From Rhizobium leguminosarum (GTDB lineage Bacteria; Pseudomonadota; Alphaproteobacteria; Rhizobiales; Rhizobiaceae), in contig NZ_LWBS01000044.1 of the NCBI RefSeq assembly GCF_001652265.1, positions 62,001-126,000 on the forward strand: a DNA stretch of 64,000 bases. Reading direction: 5' to 3'. Both the position numbers and the translations under genes were made by a program. This document shows, in pieces, positions 1-9,211 of the stretch; positions within the stretch are counted from its first letter, which is position 1; the number at the start of each line of letters is the position of its first letter. A model generated the notes under the pieces. That model was not told the origin of the DNA and did not search any database. It was given only the letters and a program-made list of their open reading frames with translations.

Positions 1-2
1 AT

Positions 3-911
3 CAGCCGGTTTCGGCAGAGACCTATGGCGCGCTCTGGCTGGCGATCGCTGCCGAGCTCGACGATGAATTCTTCGGCATGGGCGCACGGCCGATGCGCAG
101 CGGCAGCTTCACGCTGCTCTGCCACTCTGTCCTGCATGCGCCGACGCTGGGTCATGCGCTCCGCCGGGCGCTGCGCTTCCTCGATGTCGTGCTCGACGAC
201 CCCCGGGGACGGCTCGTCATCCGCGACGGTCTGGCCGAGATCGAACTCAGCGACGCCGGCGGCCCGCGTTCGGCCTTCGCCTACCGCACCTACTGGATCA
301 TCCTGCACGGCATCATCTGCTGGTTGGTCGGCCGGCGCATTCCGATCCGGCTCGTCGATTTCCGCTGCGCGGAACCCAAACAAGGGGCCGACTACCGGCT
401 CTTCTTCGGCGCCCCGGTGCGTTTCTCGCAAGCCATCAGCCGGCTCGGCTTCGACAGCGCCTTGCTGGATCTGCCGATCTCACGCAGTGAACAGGCCTTG
501 AAGCAATTCTTGCGCGGCGCACCCGCCAATATTCTGGTGCGCTACCGCTATGATGCCGGCATCGCCGCCGCCGTCCGCCGCCGCCTGAGCCAGGCCACAC
601 CGGCTGCCTGGTCGAGCTTCACCAAGCTTGCCGCCGATATGCGGATGCCCCCCTCCACGCTCCGCCACCGCCTGCACGACGAGGGACAAAGTTATGCCGC
701 CATCAAGGACGACATCCGCCGGGATCTCGCCGTCGAACTGCTGCTGAACACGTCGATGACCATCGGTGAGATTGCCGTGCAGCTCGGCTATTCCGAGCCG
801 AGCGCATTCTTCCGGGCCTTCCGGAAATGGGTGGGCAAGAGCCCCGAGGGCTTTCGGCGGGACGGAGCGGAAATCGAGGGCATGTCAGTCGAATCGGTTG
901 ACCCGCCCTGA
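3..911 (+). CDS. AraC-family transcriptional regulator, 5' end cut by the window
   Basis: The reading frame is open from the first bases of the window, and the protein upstream of the first in-frame ATG (78) already looks like this family, so the real start lies outside. The N-terminal two thirds resembles the arabinose-binding-like sensor domain found in AraC proteins of the OruR/ArgR type. The last ~90 residues are the AraC helix-turn-helix pair: LAADMRMPPSTLRHRLHDEG is the first helix-turn-helix, and IGEIAVQLGYSEPSAFFRAF followed by KSPEGFRR is the classical second one. It reads toward the leucine operon at 1722, with a toxin-antitoxin pair in between, so it may control that operon; this is inferred from position only. 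Its 3' end overlaps the broken toxin gene on the other strand by 27 bases. Confidence 0.85.
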   Translation, partial: QPVSAETYGALWLAIAAELDDEFFGMGARPMRSGSFTLLCHSVLHAPTLGHALRRALRFLDVVLDDPRGRLVIRDGLAEIELSDAGGPRSAFAYRTYWIILHGIICWLVGRRIPIRLVDFRCAEPKQGADYRLFFGAPVRFSQAISRLGFDSALLDLPISRSEQALKQFLRGAPANILVRYRYDAGIAAAVRRRLSQATPAAWSSFTKLAADMRMPPSTLRHRLHDEGQSYAAIKDDIRRDLAVELLLNTSMTIGEIAVQLGYSEPSAFFRAFRKWVGKSPEGFRRDGAEIEGMSVESVDPP

Positions 912-1303
912 CTGGCCTCGCGCTTTCGCGAACATGGCGGCAACCTTCATGATGAACGACTTGCTGAAGTGGTCAAGAACTGCTGATGAGGCTCGATGTA
1001 CCAGGATCGCTCGACGATATCGTAATTGTATTCGTCGACGACGATCCAACTCTGTTTGAGATCACCGAGACCGGCGCGCCGGCGTTCGATATCGGGAATT
1101 TCCAGCGCAACCCTTCCCACTTCCGGCGGCTATGTGGTGATTGCCAGAAGGACGAGATGCGTGTTTCCATCGCTCGCACTGCGGATCGCGATGACGACAC
1201 AGACTGGGCGCTGTTTGCGCCCCTCGGTCTCACCACGCTGCTGTTGCCATGCCCCGAGATAGGGATAGGTAATCACCTCGCCAGGACGAAACTCATGGCT
1301 CAT
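885..1303 (-). pseudogene. PemK/MazF-like toxin gene, broken by a stop and a frameshift
   Basis: Starting at ATG 1303 the protein begins [20 protein letters not shown] and resembles small rhizobial toxin-like proteins of the PemK/MazF kind. After LLAITT an in-frame TAG (1132-1130) stands where CAG would give Gln. Beyond it the same frame continues with a sensible protein (PPEVGRVALEIPDIERRRAG, then a segment containing WIVVDEYNYDI). Near 970-975 a second lesion shifts the frame; the tail resumes as FSKSFIMKVAAMFAKARGQS and ends at TGA 885-887. The 419-base span is not a multiple of three, which agrees with a frameshift. The start overlaps the antitoxin stop by 11 bases, the normal translational coupling of such pairs. 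The family assignment is by recognition; the two lesions are read directly. Confidence 0.7.
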
Positions 1304-1598
1304 CGTCGTAGCCTTCACCGTGCGCCAGCCGCTCAATCGCCTCGCCGAACAATTCGGCATGCTCGTCCGGCATCTCCGAAATGTGATGGGCACGACGCGG
1401 GTCCCCGCCGCTGCGCATTCGCTGATAGTGCTCATAGCTCATCAGCACGAAACATGGCTTGTTGTGGCGGGTGAGAATAACCGGCTCGCGGCTCGCGACA
1501 TCGGTGACATCACCAATCTGTTTATTGAGATCACCTGTCGTGAACTGTCGCACGATTATCGTCTCCGGTTTGATTTCCATATTTTCCATGTTTTCCAT
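1293..1598 (-). CDS. Phd/YefM-like antitoxin
   Basis: This short protein (101 residues from the first ATG) contains a Phd/YefM-type segment, with the pattern [20 protein letters not shown] followed by [20 protein letters not shown]. In this family the N-terminal part binds DNA and the C-terminal tail wraps the toxin. Three in-frame ATGs (1598, 1589, 1580) lie in a 9-base tandem repeat coding for Met-Glu-Asn, and none has a clear Shine-Dalgarno sequence, so the start is uncertain. It precedes and overlaps the toxin gene, which is broken, so this antitoxin appears to be an orphan. It may still repress its own promoter. Confidence 0.75.
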   Translation of the reverse strand: MENMENMEIKPETIIVRQFTTGDLNKQIGDVTDVASREPVILTRHNKPCFVLMSYEHYQRMRSGGDPRRAHHISEMPDEHAELFGEAIERLAHGEGYDDEP

Positions 1599-1674
1599 GT
1601 TTTCAAGAAAATGGCGCTCACGCGCCCTCGCCTAGAATTGGCAAGGTTCTTCGGCCGCATCATTCAAGGGCACT

Positions 1675-1704
1675 TTGACCCTGCCGCAACCCGCGCTACA
1701 TATT
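1675..1704 (+). promoter_or_regulatory. candidate promoter of the leucine/isovalerate operon
   Basis: TTGACC at 1675-1680 and TACATA at 1697-1702 are 16 bases apart and resemble -35 and -10 boxes. They end about 20 bases before the ATG of the acyl-CoA dehydrogenase, and GGAGGA (1711-1716) is its ribosome site. The fit is by eye only. Confidence 0.4.
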
Positions 1705-1721
1705 TCAGCGGGAGGAGTGCC

Positions 1722-2867
1722 ATGTTTGATTTTTCGCTCGGCGAAACCGCGGACGCGATCCGTGAAACGACGGCGCGGTTTGCCGCCGATCATATTGCTC
1801 CGCTGGCTGCGGAGATCGACGAAAGCAACACATTTCCACGCCAGCTCTGGCCCGAGATGGGTGCGCTCGGCCTGCATGGAATCACCGTCGAAGAAGAATT
1901 CGGTGGCGCCGGTCTCGGTTATCTCGATCATGTCGTCGCCATGGAGGAAGTTTCGCGCGCCTCGGCCTCCGTGGGGCTCAGTTACGGCGCCCATTCCAAT
2001 CTCTGCGTCAACCAGATCCGCCGCTGGGCCTCGCCGGAACAAAAGCGCCGCCACCTGCCGAAGCTGATCTCCGGCGAACATGTCGGTTCGCTCGCCATGT
2101 CGGAGGTCGGCGCCGGTTCCGATGTCGTCTCCATGCGGTTGCGTGCCGAGAAAAAAGGCGACCGCTATATTCTGAACGGCACCAAGTTCTGGATCACCAA
2201 CGCGCCGCACGCCGATGTGCTTGTCGTCTATGCCAAGACCGATCCCGCAGCCGGCCCGAAAGGCATTTCCGCCTTCATCATCGAAAAGGGCCTGCCCGGT
2301 TTCAGCGTCTCCAAGAAGCTCTCCAAGCTCGGCATGCGCGGCAGCGACACGGCCGAACTGGTCTTCGAGGATTGCGCGGTGCCGGCGGAGGCGTTGATGG
2401 GCCGGGAGGGAGAAGGCGTGAAGATCCTGATGTCCGGCCTCGACTACGAGCGCGCCGTGCTTGCCGGCGGGCCGCTCGGCATCATGCAGGCCTGCCTTGA
2501 TGTCGTGCTGCCCTATGTGCGCGATCGCAAACAGTTCGGCAAGCCGATCGGTGATTTCCAGCTGATGCAAGGCAAGATCGCCGACATGTATGTGGCGCTG
2601 AATTCGGCGCGTGCCTATGTCTATTCCGTCGCTCGCGCCTGCGATGCCGGCCGCGCGACACGCACCGATGCCGCTGCTGCGATCCTCTTTGCCAGCGAGA
2701 ATGCCGTGAAGGTCTCGCTGGAAGCCATCCAGGCGCTCGGCGGCGCCGGCTACACCAAGGAATGGCCGGTCGAACGCTTTTTGCGCGACGCCAAGCTTTA
2801 CGATATCGGCGCCGGCACCAACGAGATCCGCCGTTACCTGATCGGCCGGGAGCTCATTGCGTCATGA
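1722..2867 (+). CDS. ivd: isovaleryl-CoA dehydrogenase
   Basis: An acyl-CoA dehydrogenase of 381 residues that oxidises isovaleryl-CoA to 3-methylcrotonyl-CoA with FAD in leucine breakdown. Visible family marks are the FAD/substrate segment [11 protein letters not shown], the WITN motif, and [12 protein letters not shown] with Glu243 placed like the catalytic glutamate of isovaleryl-CoA dehydrogenases. The C-terminal [20 protein letters not shown] ends in [15 protein letters not shown]. The ATG at 1722 is chosen because GGAGGA stands 6 bases upstream and the protein then begins like its family; the frame is open further upstream but that part does not look coded. It is the first gene of a five-gene operon whose second and third members encode methylcrotonyl-CoA carboxylase, which fixes the substrate as isovaleryl-CoA. 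Confidence 0.93.
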   Translation: MFDFSLGETADAIRETTARFAADHIAPLAAEIDESNTFPRQLWPEMGALGLHGITVEEEFGGAGLGYLDHVVAMEEVSRASASVGLSYGAHSNLCVNQIRRWASPEQKRRHLPKLISGEHVGSLAMSEVGAGSDVVSMRLRAEKKGDRYILNGTKFWITNAPHADVLVVYAKTDPAAGPKGISAFIIEKGLPGFSVSKKLSKLGMRGSDTAELVFEDCAVPAEALMGREGEGVKILMSGLDYERAVLAGGPLGIMQACLDVVLPYVRDRKQFGKPIGDFQLMQGKIADMYVALNSARAYVYSVARACDAGRATRTDAAAAILFASENAVKVSLEAIQALGGAGYTKEWPVERFLRDAKLYDIGAGTNEIRRYLIGRELIAS

Positions 2868-4474
2868 CGGTGATTTCGACTGCGATCGATCGCGACAGCG
2901 ACAGCTTCAAGGCCAATGCCAGCAAGAATAAAGCCCTGATCGACGAACTCCTCAATAGTTCGGCGAAAGCGCGCGAGGGCGGATCGCAGACTGCGCGCGA
3001 GCGCCATACCGGCAAACGCAAGCTGCTGCCGCGCGATCGCATCCAGCTGCTCATCGATGCCGGCAGCCCGTTCCTGGAGATCGGCACGCTGGCCGCCAAC
3101 GGCATGTATGATGACGAGGCGCCCGGCGCCGGCATCATCGCTGGCATCGGCCGCGTTTCCGGCCGCGAGGTGATGATCGTCGCCAATGACGCGACGGTGA
3201 AGGGCGGCGCCTATTTCCCGATGACGGTGAAGAAACATCTGCGGGCGCAGGAGATCGCCCTGCAGAACCGCCTACCCTGCATCTACCTCGTCGATAGCGG
3301 CGGCGCCAATCTTCCGCATCAGGCCGAGGTCTTTCCTGACCGCGATCATTTCGGCGCGATCTTCTACAACCAGGCCCAGATGTCGGCCGAAGGCATTCCG
3401 CAGATCGCCTGCGTGATGGGAAGCTGTACCGCCGGCGGCGCCTATGTGCCTGCCATGTCCGACGAAACGGTCATCGTGCGCAATCAGGGCACGATCTTCC
3501 TCGCCGGCCCGCCGCTGGTGAAGGCCGCGACCGGCGAGATCATTTCAGCCGAAGAGCTCGGCGGCGCCGAAACCCATGGCCGCCGCTCCGGCGTCGTCGA
3601 TCATGTGGCCGAAAACGACGAACATGCGCTGCTGCTCGTTCGCGATATCGCAAGCACCCTAAACAGCGTGAAATCAGTCGATATCGACCTGCGGCAGCCA
3701 CGACTGCCGAAGCTCGATCCCGAGGATCTCTGCGGCCTGATCCCGGAGGATGTTCGCTCGCCCTATGATGTGCGCGAGGTCATCGGCCGGATCGTCGATG
3801 GCTCGGAACTGCATGAGTTCAAGCCGCTCTACGGCACCACACTGGTCTGCGGCTTCGCCCGCATCTGGGGTATGCCTGTCGCCGTCATCGCCAGCAACGG
3901 CGTGCTGTTTTCCGAAAGCGCACTGAAGGGCGCGCATTTCATCGAGCTAGCCTGCCAGCGCCGCATACCTTTGCTGTTTCTGCAGAATATCTCCGGCTTC
4001 ATGGTCGGCGGCCGCTATGAGGCCGGCGGCATCGCCAAGGATGGGGCAAAGCTGGTGACGGCGGTTGCGACCGCGAGCGTGCCGAAGGTCACGGTCATCA
4101 TCGGCGGCAGCTTCGGCGCCGGCAATTACGGCATGTGCGGCCGCGCCTTTCGCCCGCGCTTCCTCTTCACCTGGCCGAACAGCCGCATCAGCGTGATGGG
4201 CGGCGAACAGGCGGCCTCGGTGCTTGCTACGATCCGTCGAGACTCCATGGAAGCGCGCGGTGAGAATTGGCCTATTGAAGAGGAGGAAGCCTTCAAGGCG
4301 CCGATCCGCGCCGGCTACGAGGCCGAGGGCAATCCCTATTATGCCACCGCTCGCCTGTGGGACGACGGCATCATCGATCCGCGCCAGACGCGGGATGTGC
4401 TGGGCCTTGCCTTTTCCGCCTGCCTGAACGCGCCGATCCCGAAAGGGCCGCGCTTCGGCCTGTTCAGGATGTGA
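2864..4474 (+). CDS. mccB: methylcrotonyl-CoA carboxylase, carboxyltransferase (beta) subunit
   Basis: A 536-residue acetyl-CoA-carboxylase-type carboxyltransferase that moves CO2 from biotin to 3-methylcrotonyl-CoA, giving 3-methylglutaconyl-CoA. The family layout is clear: [20 protein letters not shown] near the start, the oxyanion and acyl-CoA segments [20 protein letters not shown] and [20 protein letters not shown] in the first half, and [14 protein letters not shown] plus [16 protein letters not shown] in the second. Those sequences are typical of the beta subunit of methylcrotonyl-CoA carboxylase rather than of propionyl-CoA carboxylase. Its ATG overlaps the stop of the dehydrogenase (ATGA), so the two are translationally coupled. 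Length is normal for the family. Confidence 0.93.
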   Translation: MTVISTAIDRDSDSFKANASKNKALIDELLNSSAKAREGGSQTARERHTGKRKLLPRDRIQLLIDAGSPFLEIGTLAANGMYDDEAPGAGIIAGIGRVSGREVMIVANDATVKGGAYFPMTVKKHLRAQEIALQNRLPCIYLVDSGGANLPHQAEVFPDRDHFGAIFYNQAQMSAEGIPQIACVMGSCTAGGAYVPAMSDETVIVRNQGTIFLAGPPLVKAATGEIISAEELGGAETHGRRSGVVDHVAENDEHALLLVRDIASTLNSVKSVDIDLRQPRLPKLDPEDLCGLIPEDVRSPYDVREVIGRIVDGSELHEFKPLYGTTLVCGFARIWGMPVAVIASNGVLFSESALKGAHFIELACQRRIPLLFLQNISGFMVGGRYEAGGIAKDGAKLVTAVATASVPKVTVIIGGSFGAGNYGMCGRAFRPRFLFTWPNSRISVMGGEQAASVLATIRRDSMEARGENWPIEEEEAFKAPIRAGYEAEGNPYYATARLWDDGIIDPRQTRDVLGLAFSACLNAPIPKGPRFGLFRM

Positions 4475-4481
4475 GGCGTCG

Positions 4482-6347
4482 ATGATGGAAAGTCTTCTCA
4501 TTGCCAACAGAGGCGAGATCGCCCGCCGCATCATCCGCTCGGCCAAGACGCTCGGCATCCGCACCATCGCCGTCTATTCCGAAGCCGACGCCGGCCTGCC
4601 CTTCGTAAGGGAGGCGGACGAGGCGATCGCCATCGGCCCCTCGCCAGCCCGCGAAAGCTATCTCTCGCAGGAACGCATCCTGGAGGCCGCCTGGAAAACC
4701 GGCGCTGCGGCGATCCATCCCGGCTACGGTTTCCTTTCGGAAAATGCCGGATTTGCCGAAGCGGTGGAAAAGGCCGGTATCCTCTGGGTCGGCGCACCCC
4801 CGACTGCCATCCGGGCGATGGGGCTCAAGGATGCGGCGAAGGAATTGATGCAGGCAGCCGGCGTGCCCGTGACCCCCGGCTATATGGGCGCGGACCAGAG
4901 CGAAGAGAGGCTGGCGGCCGAGGCTGATATCATTGGTTATCCCGTGCTCATCAAGGCGGTCGCCGGTGGCGGCGGCAAGGGCATGCGCCTCGTCGATCGC
5001 CCACAGGATTTCGCCGAACTTCTCACCTCATGCCGCCGTGAGGCGACCGCCGCCTTTGGCGACGACCGCGTTCTGATCGAACGCTATATCGCCAATCCGC
5101 GCCATATCGAGGTGCAGGTTTTCGCCGATACGCTCGGCAATTGCGTTCATCTCTTCGAACGTGACTGTTCGCTGCAGCGCCGTCACCAGAAGGTCATCGA
5201 AGAGGCCCCGGCCCCCGGCCTCGATGTCGCCACCCGGGCGGCGATCTGCGATGCGGCGGTGAAAGCCGCAAGAGCGGTGAATTATGTCGGCGCCGGCACC
5301 ATCGAATTCATCGCCGATGCCTCGGAAGGCCTTCGAGAAGATCGTATCTGGTTCATGGAGATGAACACCCGCCTGCAGGTGGAACACCCGGTCACCGAGG
5401 CAATTACCGGCGAGGATCTGGTGCTCTGGCAGTTGAAGGTCGCTAGCGGCGAACCGCTGCCGAAAATGCAGGACGAGATCGCCATGAACGGCTGGGCCTT
5501 CGAAGCCCGGCTCTATGCCGAAAATCCTGCCGCTGGCTATCTGCCCTCGACCGGCCGGCTCGAACATCTCAGCCTGCCGCAAACCGTCCGTGTCGATAGC
5601 GGCGTCGAACAAGGGGATGACATCACTGCCTTCTATGACCCGATGATTGCCAAGATCATTGCTCATGGGCCGAACCGCGAAGCCGCACTTTCGAAGCTCG
5701 CAGCCGCCTGCGCAGGTATCGAGGTCTGGCCGGTCAAATCAAATGCCGGCCTGCTTGCCCGCATCGCCGTCGATCCGGATTTTTGCGCCGCCCGGATCGA
5801 TACCGGCTTCCTCGACCGCCATGGCGATAGCCTGGTGGCGATGGAGCCGAGCGAAATCGCAATCGACATCGCGGCCACCGTGCTCTCAAGAAACACGGAT
5901 GGTGACCCCTGGTCCGCGCTCACCGGGTTCCGCATCGCCGGCGCGGATGACAAGAGGGTGCGCATCCGTATCGGCGATCACCTCCATTGGGGGCAATCAC
6001 GTCCGGAGCTTGAGGCAAAGACCGTCACGATCGGTGAAACCACGGTGCTTTTCGACGCCGGCAATGCGTGGCCGATCAGCCTGCCTGTCGCAAGCGAAGT
6101 CGAGGCAAGTCAGGGTGCCGGCGATGGCGCGATCCTTTCGCCCCTGCCCGGCCTCGTCATTTCGGTGGATGTCACTGAGGGCGATCGTGTCGCCAAGGGG
6201 GACCGCCTGCTGACAGTCGAAGCGATGAAAATGGAACATTCTCTACGTGCGCCCTTCGACGGCATCGTCGAAAAGCTGCAGGTTTCCTCGGGGATCAGGG
6301 TCTCGGAAAACCAACTGGTCGTCAGTATTGTGAAGGAGCAGGATTGA
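4482..6347 (+). CDS. mccA: methylcrotonyl-CoA carboxylase, biotin-carrying (alpha) subunit
   Basis: A 621-residue protein with an N-terminal biotin carboxylase ([20 protein letters not shown], then the ATP-grasp loop [12 protein letters not shown] and the active-site stretch [20 protein letters not shown]). A less conserved middle follows, then a C-terminal biotinyl domain with [10 protein letters not shown], where Lys583 is the biotin attachment site. It carboxylates biotin with ATP and bicarbonate and works with the beta subunit just upstream. Seven bases separate the two genes. A second ATG directly follows the first (ATGATG), so the start may be 4485. Propionyl- or geranyl-CoA carboxylase is the alternative, but the operon favours leucine breakdown. 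Confidence 0.92.
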   Translation: MMESLLIANRGEIARRIIRSAKTLGIRTIAVYSEADAGLPFVREADEAIAIGPSPARESYLSQERILEAAWKTGAAAIHPGYGFLSENAGFAEAVEKAGILWVGAPPTAIRAMGLKDAAKELMQAAGVPVTPGYMGADQSEERLAAEADIIGYPVLIKAVAGGGGKGMRLVDRPQDFAELLTSCRREATAAFGDDRVLIERYIANPRHIEVQVFADTLGNCVHLFERDCSLQRRHQKVIEEAPAPGLDVATRAAICDAAVKAARAVNYVGAGTIEFIADASEGLREDRIWFMEMNTRLQVEHPVTEAITGEDLVLWQLKVASGEPLPKMQDEIAMNGWAFEARLYAENPAAGYLPSTGRLEHLSLPQTVRVDSGVEQGDDITAFYDPMIAKIIAHGPNREAALSKLAAACAGIEVWPVKSNAGLLARIAVDPDFCAARIDTGFLDRHGDSLVAMEPSEIAIDIAATVLSRNTDGDPWSALTGFRIAGADDKRVRIRIGDHLHWGQSRPELEAKTVTIGETTVLFDAGNAWPISLPVASEVEASQGAGDGAILSPLPGLVISVDVTEGDRVAKGDRLLTVEAMKMEHSLRAPFDGIVEKLQVSSGIRVSENQLVVSIVKEQD

Positions 6348-6799
6348 TGGCCGGCCGTTATTTCGACGAGTGGACGGTCGGCGACCGCATCGCCCACGAC
6401 ATCCGCCGCACGGTCACCGAGACCGACAATCTGCTGTTCACGACGCTTTCCCACAATCCGCAGCCGCTGCATCTCGACGCCGATTATGCGGCCGGCACCG
6501 AATTCGGCCGGATCGTCGTCAACGGCACCTTCACCTTTGCGCTCACCGTCGGACTTTCGGTCGGCGACACCACGCTCAGCACGCTCGTCGCCAATCTCGG
6601 TTACGACAAGGTGACGATGCCGAAGCCGGTCTTCATCGGCGATACGCTGCGGGTGGAAACCGAGGTGATGGAGCTGCGCCGCTCGAACTCCCGCCCCGAT
6701 GCCGGCATCGTCACCTTCCGGCACGTCACCCTGAACCAGCGCGGCGAGATCGTCTGCCAGTGCCTGCGCACGGCAATGCTGAAGGTGAAACCGTCATGA
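6347..6799 (+). CDS. MaoC-family hydratase, candidate methylglutaconyl-CoA hydratase
   Basis: A 150-residue single-domain MaoC/R-hydratase protein. The catalytic segment is [16 protein letters not shown] (about residues 33-48) with His42 in the place of the family histidine. [13 protein letters not shown] is the usual following helix. The ATG shares a base with the stop of the alpha subunit (TGATG). A TTG three bases upstream is in frame but less likely. Standing after methylcrotonyl-CoA carboxylase, it probably hydrates 3-methylglutaconyl-CoA, the step done by LiuC/AUH in other bacteria; no crotonase-type hydratase gene is in this operon. The reaction is inferred from place and family, not shown by the sequence. 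Confidence 0.75.
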   Translation: MAGRYFDEWTVGDRIAHDIRRTVTETDNLLFTTLSHNPQPLHLDADYAAGTEFGRIVVNGTFTFALTVGLSVGDTTLSTLVANLGYDKVTMPKPVFIGDTLRVETEVMELRRSNSRPDAGIVTFRHVTLNQRGEIVCQCLRTAMLKVKPS

Positions 6800-7632
6800 G
6801 GCTGCGCTCGCTGCTCTTTGCGCCCGGTGACCGGCCGGAGCGTTTCGAAAAAGCGCTCGCCTCGGGCGCCGATGCCGTCATTCTCGACCTGGAGGATTCG
6901 GTTGCGCCCATAAACAAGCCAAAAGCGCGGGAGAGCATGCACGAGTTCGTCTCGCATCATGCCGGCGAGACCCCTCTTCTGATTCGCATCAATCCCCTCG
7001 CCTCGCCAGAATTCGAAGGCGACCTTGCTGCTTTGAGCGGCCTTCATCCTTTTGCGATCGTGCTGCCGAAGGCCGAGGGTTCCGCTTCGGTGCTGAAGCT
7101 CGCAGGCTCTCTTGCATCTGTAATTCCCATCTTGCCGATCGCAACCGAAACGCCATCCGCGATCTTCGAGATCGGCAGCTACCGGGATGTCGCGACCAGC
7201 CTTTGCGGCCTGACCTGGGGTGCTGAGGATCTGTCTGCCGCGATAGGGGCTACGACCGCGCGCAGGACGGATGGCCGCTACACGCCGCCCTACGAGCTTG
7301 CCCGCTCGCTCACACTATTCGGCGCCCATGCCGCCGCCGTTCCGGCAATCGACACCGTCTATCCCGATTTCCACGATTTGGGCGGTCTCAGGGCCTATGT
7401 CGGCCGAGCCCGGCGCGACGGCTTTTCCGGCATGATGGCCATCCATCCGAGCCAGGTCGAAACGATCAATCACGCCTTCACGCCGGATGCATCCGAGATC
7501 GCCTGGGCAGAGAAAGTCGCCGCCGCCTTTGCTGCCAGGCCCGACGCGGGCGTCATCCAGCTTGACGGACGCATGCTGGACTTGCCGCATCTTAAGCTTG
7601 CCCTCCGCATCCTGGAGATATCAGGCCGATAG
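6796..7632 (+). CDS. CitE-like CoA-ester lyase, candidate HMG-CoA lyase
   Basis: A 278-residue HpcH/HpaI/CitE-family lyase. It shows [17 protein letters not shown] at the N-terminus, the magnesium-binding [28 protein letters not shown] and [13 protein letters not shown]. These TIM-barrel enzymes split or form beta-hydroxyacyl-CoA with Mg2+. Its ATG overlaps the MaoC stop (ATGA). The same order (acyl-CoA dehydrogenase, carboxylase subunits, MaoC, CitE-like) is known from the Mycobacterium tuberculosis operon that includes Rv2498c, whose product has been reported to cleave a 3-hydroxy-3-methylglutaryl-CoA stereoisomer. So it may replace the usual HMG-CoA lyase here. Malyl- or citramalyl-CoA lyase is the alternative. 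Confidence 0.75.
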   Translation: MRLRSLLFAPGDRPERFEKALASGADAVILDLEDSVAPINKPKARESMHEFVSHHAGETPLLIRINPLASPEFEGDLAALSGLHPFAIVLPKAEGSASVLKLAGSLASVIPILPIATETPSAIFEIGSYRDVATSLCGLTWGAEDLSAAIGATTARRTDGRYTPPYELARSLTLFGAHAAAVPAIDTVYPDFHDLGGLRAYVGRARRDGFSGMMAIHPSQVETINHAFTPDASEIAWAEKVAAAFAARPDAGVIQLDGRMLDLPHLKLALRILEISGR

Positions 7633-8081
7633 GCCGCGAGCCGCTCGCTTGACTGTCTTCGGCCAATTAATCTGATTTCGCCGTTGGCTCGGGGCGTCGA
7701 TATAGCTTTCGACCAGGTCTTTCAGGAAGGTGAGCTTTGCATTGTCGGCCGTTGCATAGGCGGCCCCCCAGCGAGGCAATCGCACTCTCCTTGGAGCGAC
7801 GGTATTGGCCGAAGAAGTCGAGCAGCCAGGAAAGGCTGGCCTCGCCGCCTGTCGTGTTCGTGGTGCCGATGGTCGTACGCTGCGAATACCTTGTGGGCGA
7901 ACACCCAGTTCCCCGTCGGCGAGGATCAATTGACATTCGTCCTGCCGGTGCGCCGACCTCAGATCGTGGTCCCTGTCATCGAAGTTAAGCTCAAGGCAGG
8001 AAGCGCCCCGGCCATTCAGGATTAGAGGGCGGCGGATAATCGCGCAGTGAGATGAATTGCCTGAGCCGGCGAGGCATTAGC
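7633..8081. other. gap with no convincing gene
   Basis: About 450 bases without a supported gene. On the minus strand, short stretches in different frames look faintly coding (one ends with LTFLKDLVESYIDAPSQR just before the stop at 7621) but they are interrupted by stops and shifts, and I do not recognise the family. It may be the decayed end of an old gene. Confidence 0.3.
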
Positions 8082-8152
8082 CCGCTCAGAAGAACGGCTC
8101 GGTCGGTCCCGCCAGATGCCGACAGTGACTTACGGATTGGCTCCGGTGGTCC
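8082..8152 (-). pseudogene. remnant of the 3' end of an M24 peptidase gene
   Basis: Bases 8083-8111 closely match 9211-9239, the end of the intact M24 peptidase gene: both have GGCTCGGTCGGTCCCGCC preceded by GCTCAG. The similarity goes on, with gaps, through GGATTGG and GGTCCCT to about 8152. It is the tail of a second copy of that gene, now running into the 3' end of the membrane-protein gene at 8130. Confidence 0.55.
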
Positions 8153-8873
8153 CTACAAAGAACTGGTTGAGTTGCTTCATCTCCAGCGCATGAGCGCGCT
8201 TTCTAAGAGCGACTGCCTGTTTGAGCGTCGTTAGCTCATCCGTTATGTCAACGAGATGAGCCTCGGCGACGAGCATCTCCGCTTCGATCCTTCCCTGCTC
8301 TCTCAATTGCCAGACGTCCCGGATGCGGAATTGAACGATTATCGTGCCGAAAAGCGCCACAAGCGCGGAGGTCGCCATTGGGAGCCATTGGGGGATAACC
8401 GTGCCATAAGCCGAAAATAATGAAGAGAGGCCGCTCAGAACGATGATCCCCAATGTGAGAAAATTCCAGAGATACTGATTCACCCTGGAGGATCGCGCAT
8501 ACCAGTTTCGATGCGTCCGCAGGTCACGCAAAGCCTGCCTTTTGATCTCGACCATATCCGATGGAAGCATCTTTTCTGCTCTCCCTTGATCGATCTCCCG
8601 TCTTGCCGCCAAAATTACGTTGATGATAGCGATAGTTATCCCGAAGGTAATCATGAACCAGGCGATGTAGTGCAACGGGACGTCATCGAGAATGACGTTT
8701 GGAAAGAACTCAGGTTGAAAAAATTCAATTAAAGCGCCAAGCGATATCAAGAGTACAGAAAAGACAACCACTGCTATCAAGTATTTCGCCGCCATATTTC
8801 TATATCTGCCATTCAGTGTCATTTTCTGCAATTGAGCGGAGTCATCCTCATCCTTTCTGAACAAGTCCATCAT
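8130..8873 (-). CDS. four-helix membrane protein, SLATT/DUF4231-like
   Basis: A 247-residue protein with two predicted transmembrane hairpins (about residues 31-51 with 67-90, and 134-156 with 163-182). Between them lies a polar stretch with RDLRTHRNWYARSSRVNQYL, and a charged, probably coiled-coil tail follows (REQGRIEAEMLVAEAHL onward). This plan, a basic-aromatic segment before two helices and then an acidic helix, resembles the SLATT/DUF4231 group, which is often linked to conflict and defence systems as a membrane effector. That resemblance is by eye. No partner gene (nucleotide cyclase, NTPase) is adjacent. ATGATG at 8873/8870 follows GAGGATAGG, so either can be the start. The base composition is visibly less GC-rich than its neighbours. 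The last residues are coded by DNA that matches a peptidase-gene remnant, so the natural C-terminus may have been changed. Confidence 0.6.
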   Translation of the reverse strand: MMDLFRKDEDDSAQLQKMTLNGRYRNMAAKYLIAVVVFSVLLISLGALIEFFQPEFFPNVILDDVPLHYIAWFMITFGITIAIINVILAARREIDQGRAEKMLPSDMVEIKRQALRDLRTHRNWYARSSRVNQYLWNFLTLGIIVLSGLSSLFSAYGTVIPQWLPMATSALVALFGTIIVQFRIRDVWQLREQGRIEAEMLVAEAHLVDITDELTTLKQAVALRKRAHALEMKQLNQFFVGTTGANP

Positions 8874-8994
8874 CCTATCCTCGACACTGCAGGTTTGTCC
8901 GCAGTCAATCTTGTACTACGTCAGAAAGCAAGTAACGTTTGCGACGAAATACTTGATGGATCGAATTGCAGGCAGTCCGCGATCCAGTCGATAT

Positions 8995-9060
8995 GTCCGA
9001 TGCCGCAAAACGGCCGCCATATCGCCAACGTTCAGGCTGGGATAGCCTCCGCCTCTTGAA
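8995..9060 (+). pseudogene. remnant of a prolyl-iminopeptidase-like hydrolase, C-terminal part
   Basis: TGCCGCAAAACGGCCGCCAT and the following bases to about 9040 resemble the hydrolase pseudogene near 10678-10730. The translated scrap GRHIANVQAGIAS matches ARHVANVQARVTN there. It lies directly before the gntR remnant, the same order as in the better preserved copy. Confidence 0.45.
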
Positions 9061-9074
9061 TTCGGTCGCTTCAG

Positions 9075-9210
9075 GATAGGCTGAATCGCCAGCGGTCGGT
9101 CGAGATCGCCGGCAATATATTCCTAGATCTGTCGGACGATCTGCGCGGCGCGAGCGATCGCCCGTTCGGCGTCGCCAGCCTCGATCGCGGCGATGATCTC
9201 CTCATGCCTG
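9075..9210 (-). pseudogene. remnant of the 3' end of a gntR gene
   Basis: The minus strand reads HEEIIAAIEAGDAERAIARA, then AQIVRQI, a TAG stop (9123), and on in frame as EYIAGDLDRPLAIQP. The intact GntR protein encoded at 10858-11562 ends with the same pattern (HEEIIAAIEAGDVERA, then QIVRQIQEYIARDLDRPVAI). So this is a second, decayed copy of its tail with a short internal deletion and a Gln codon changed to stop. It abuts the stop codon of the M24 peptidase. Confidence 0.75.
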
Positions 9211-9211
9211 C

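Noticed and set aside
32..501. Short plus-strand frame in the first 500 bases
   Set aside because: The AraC-type protein in another frame explains this DNA, including the part before the first ATG.
1632..2570. A 312-codon minus-strand frame opposite isovaleryl-CoA dehydrogenase
   Set aside because: The plus-strand enzyme is unmistakable, and the antisense frame shows no family pattern or ribosome site.
7621..7936. Minus-strand frames after the CitE-like gene as a real gene
   Set aside because: Coding-like scraps are split between frames by stops, and I could not assign a family; listed only as a gap.
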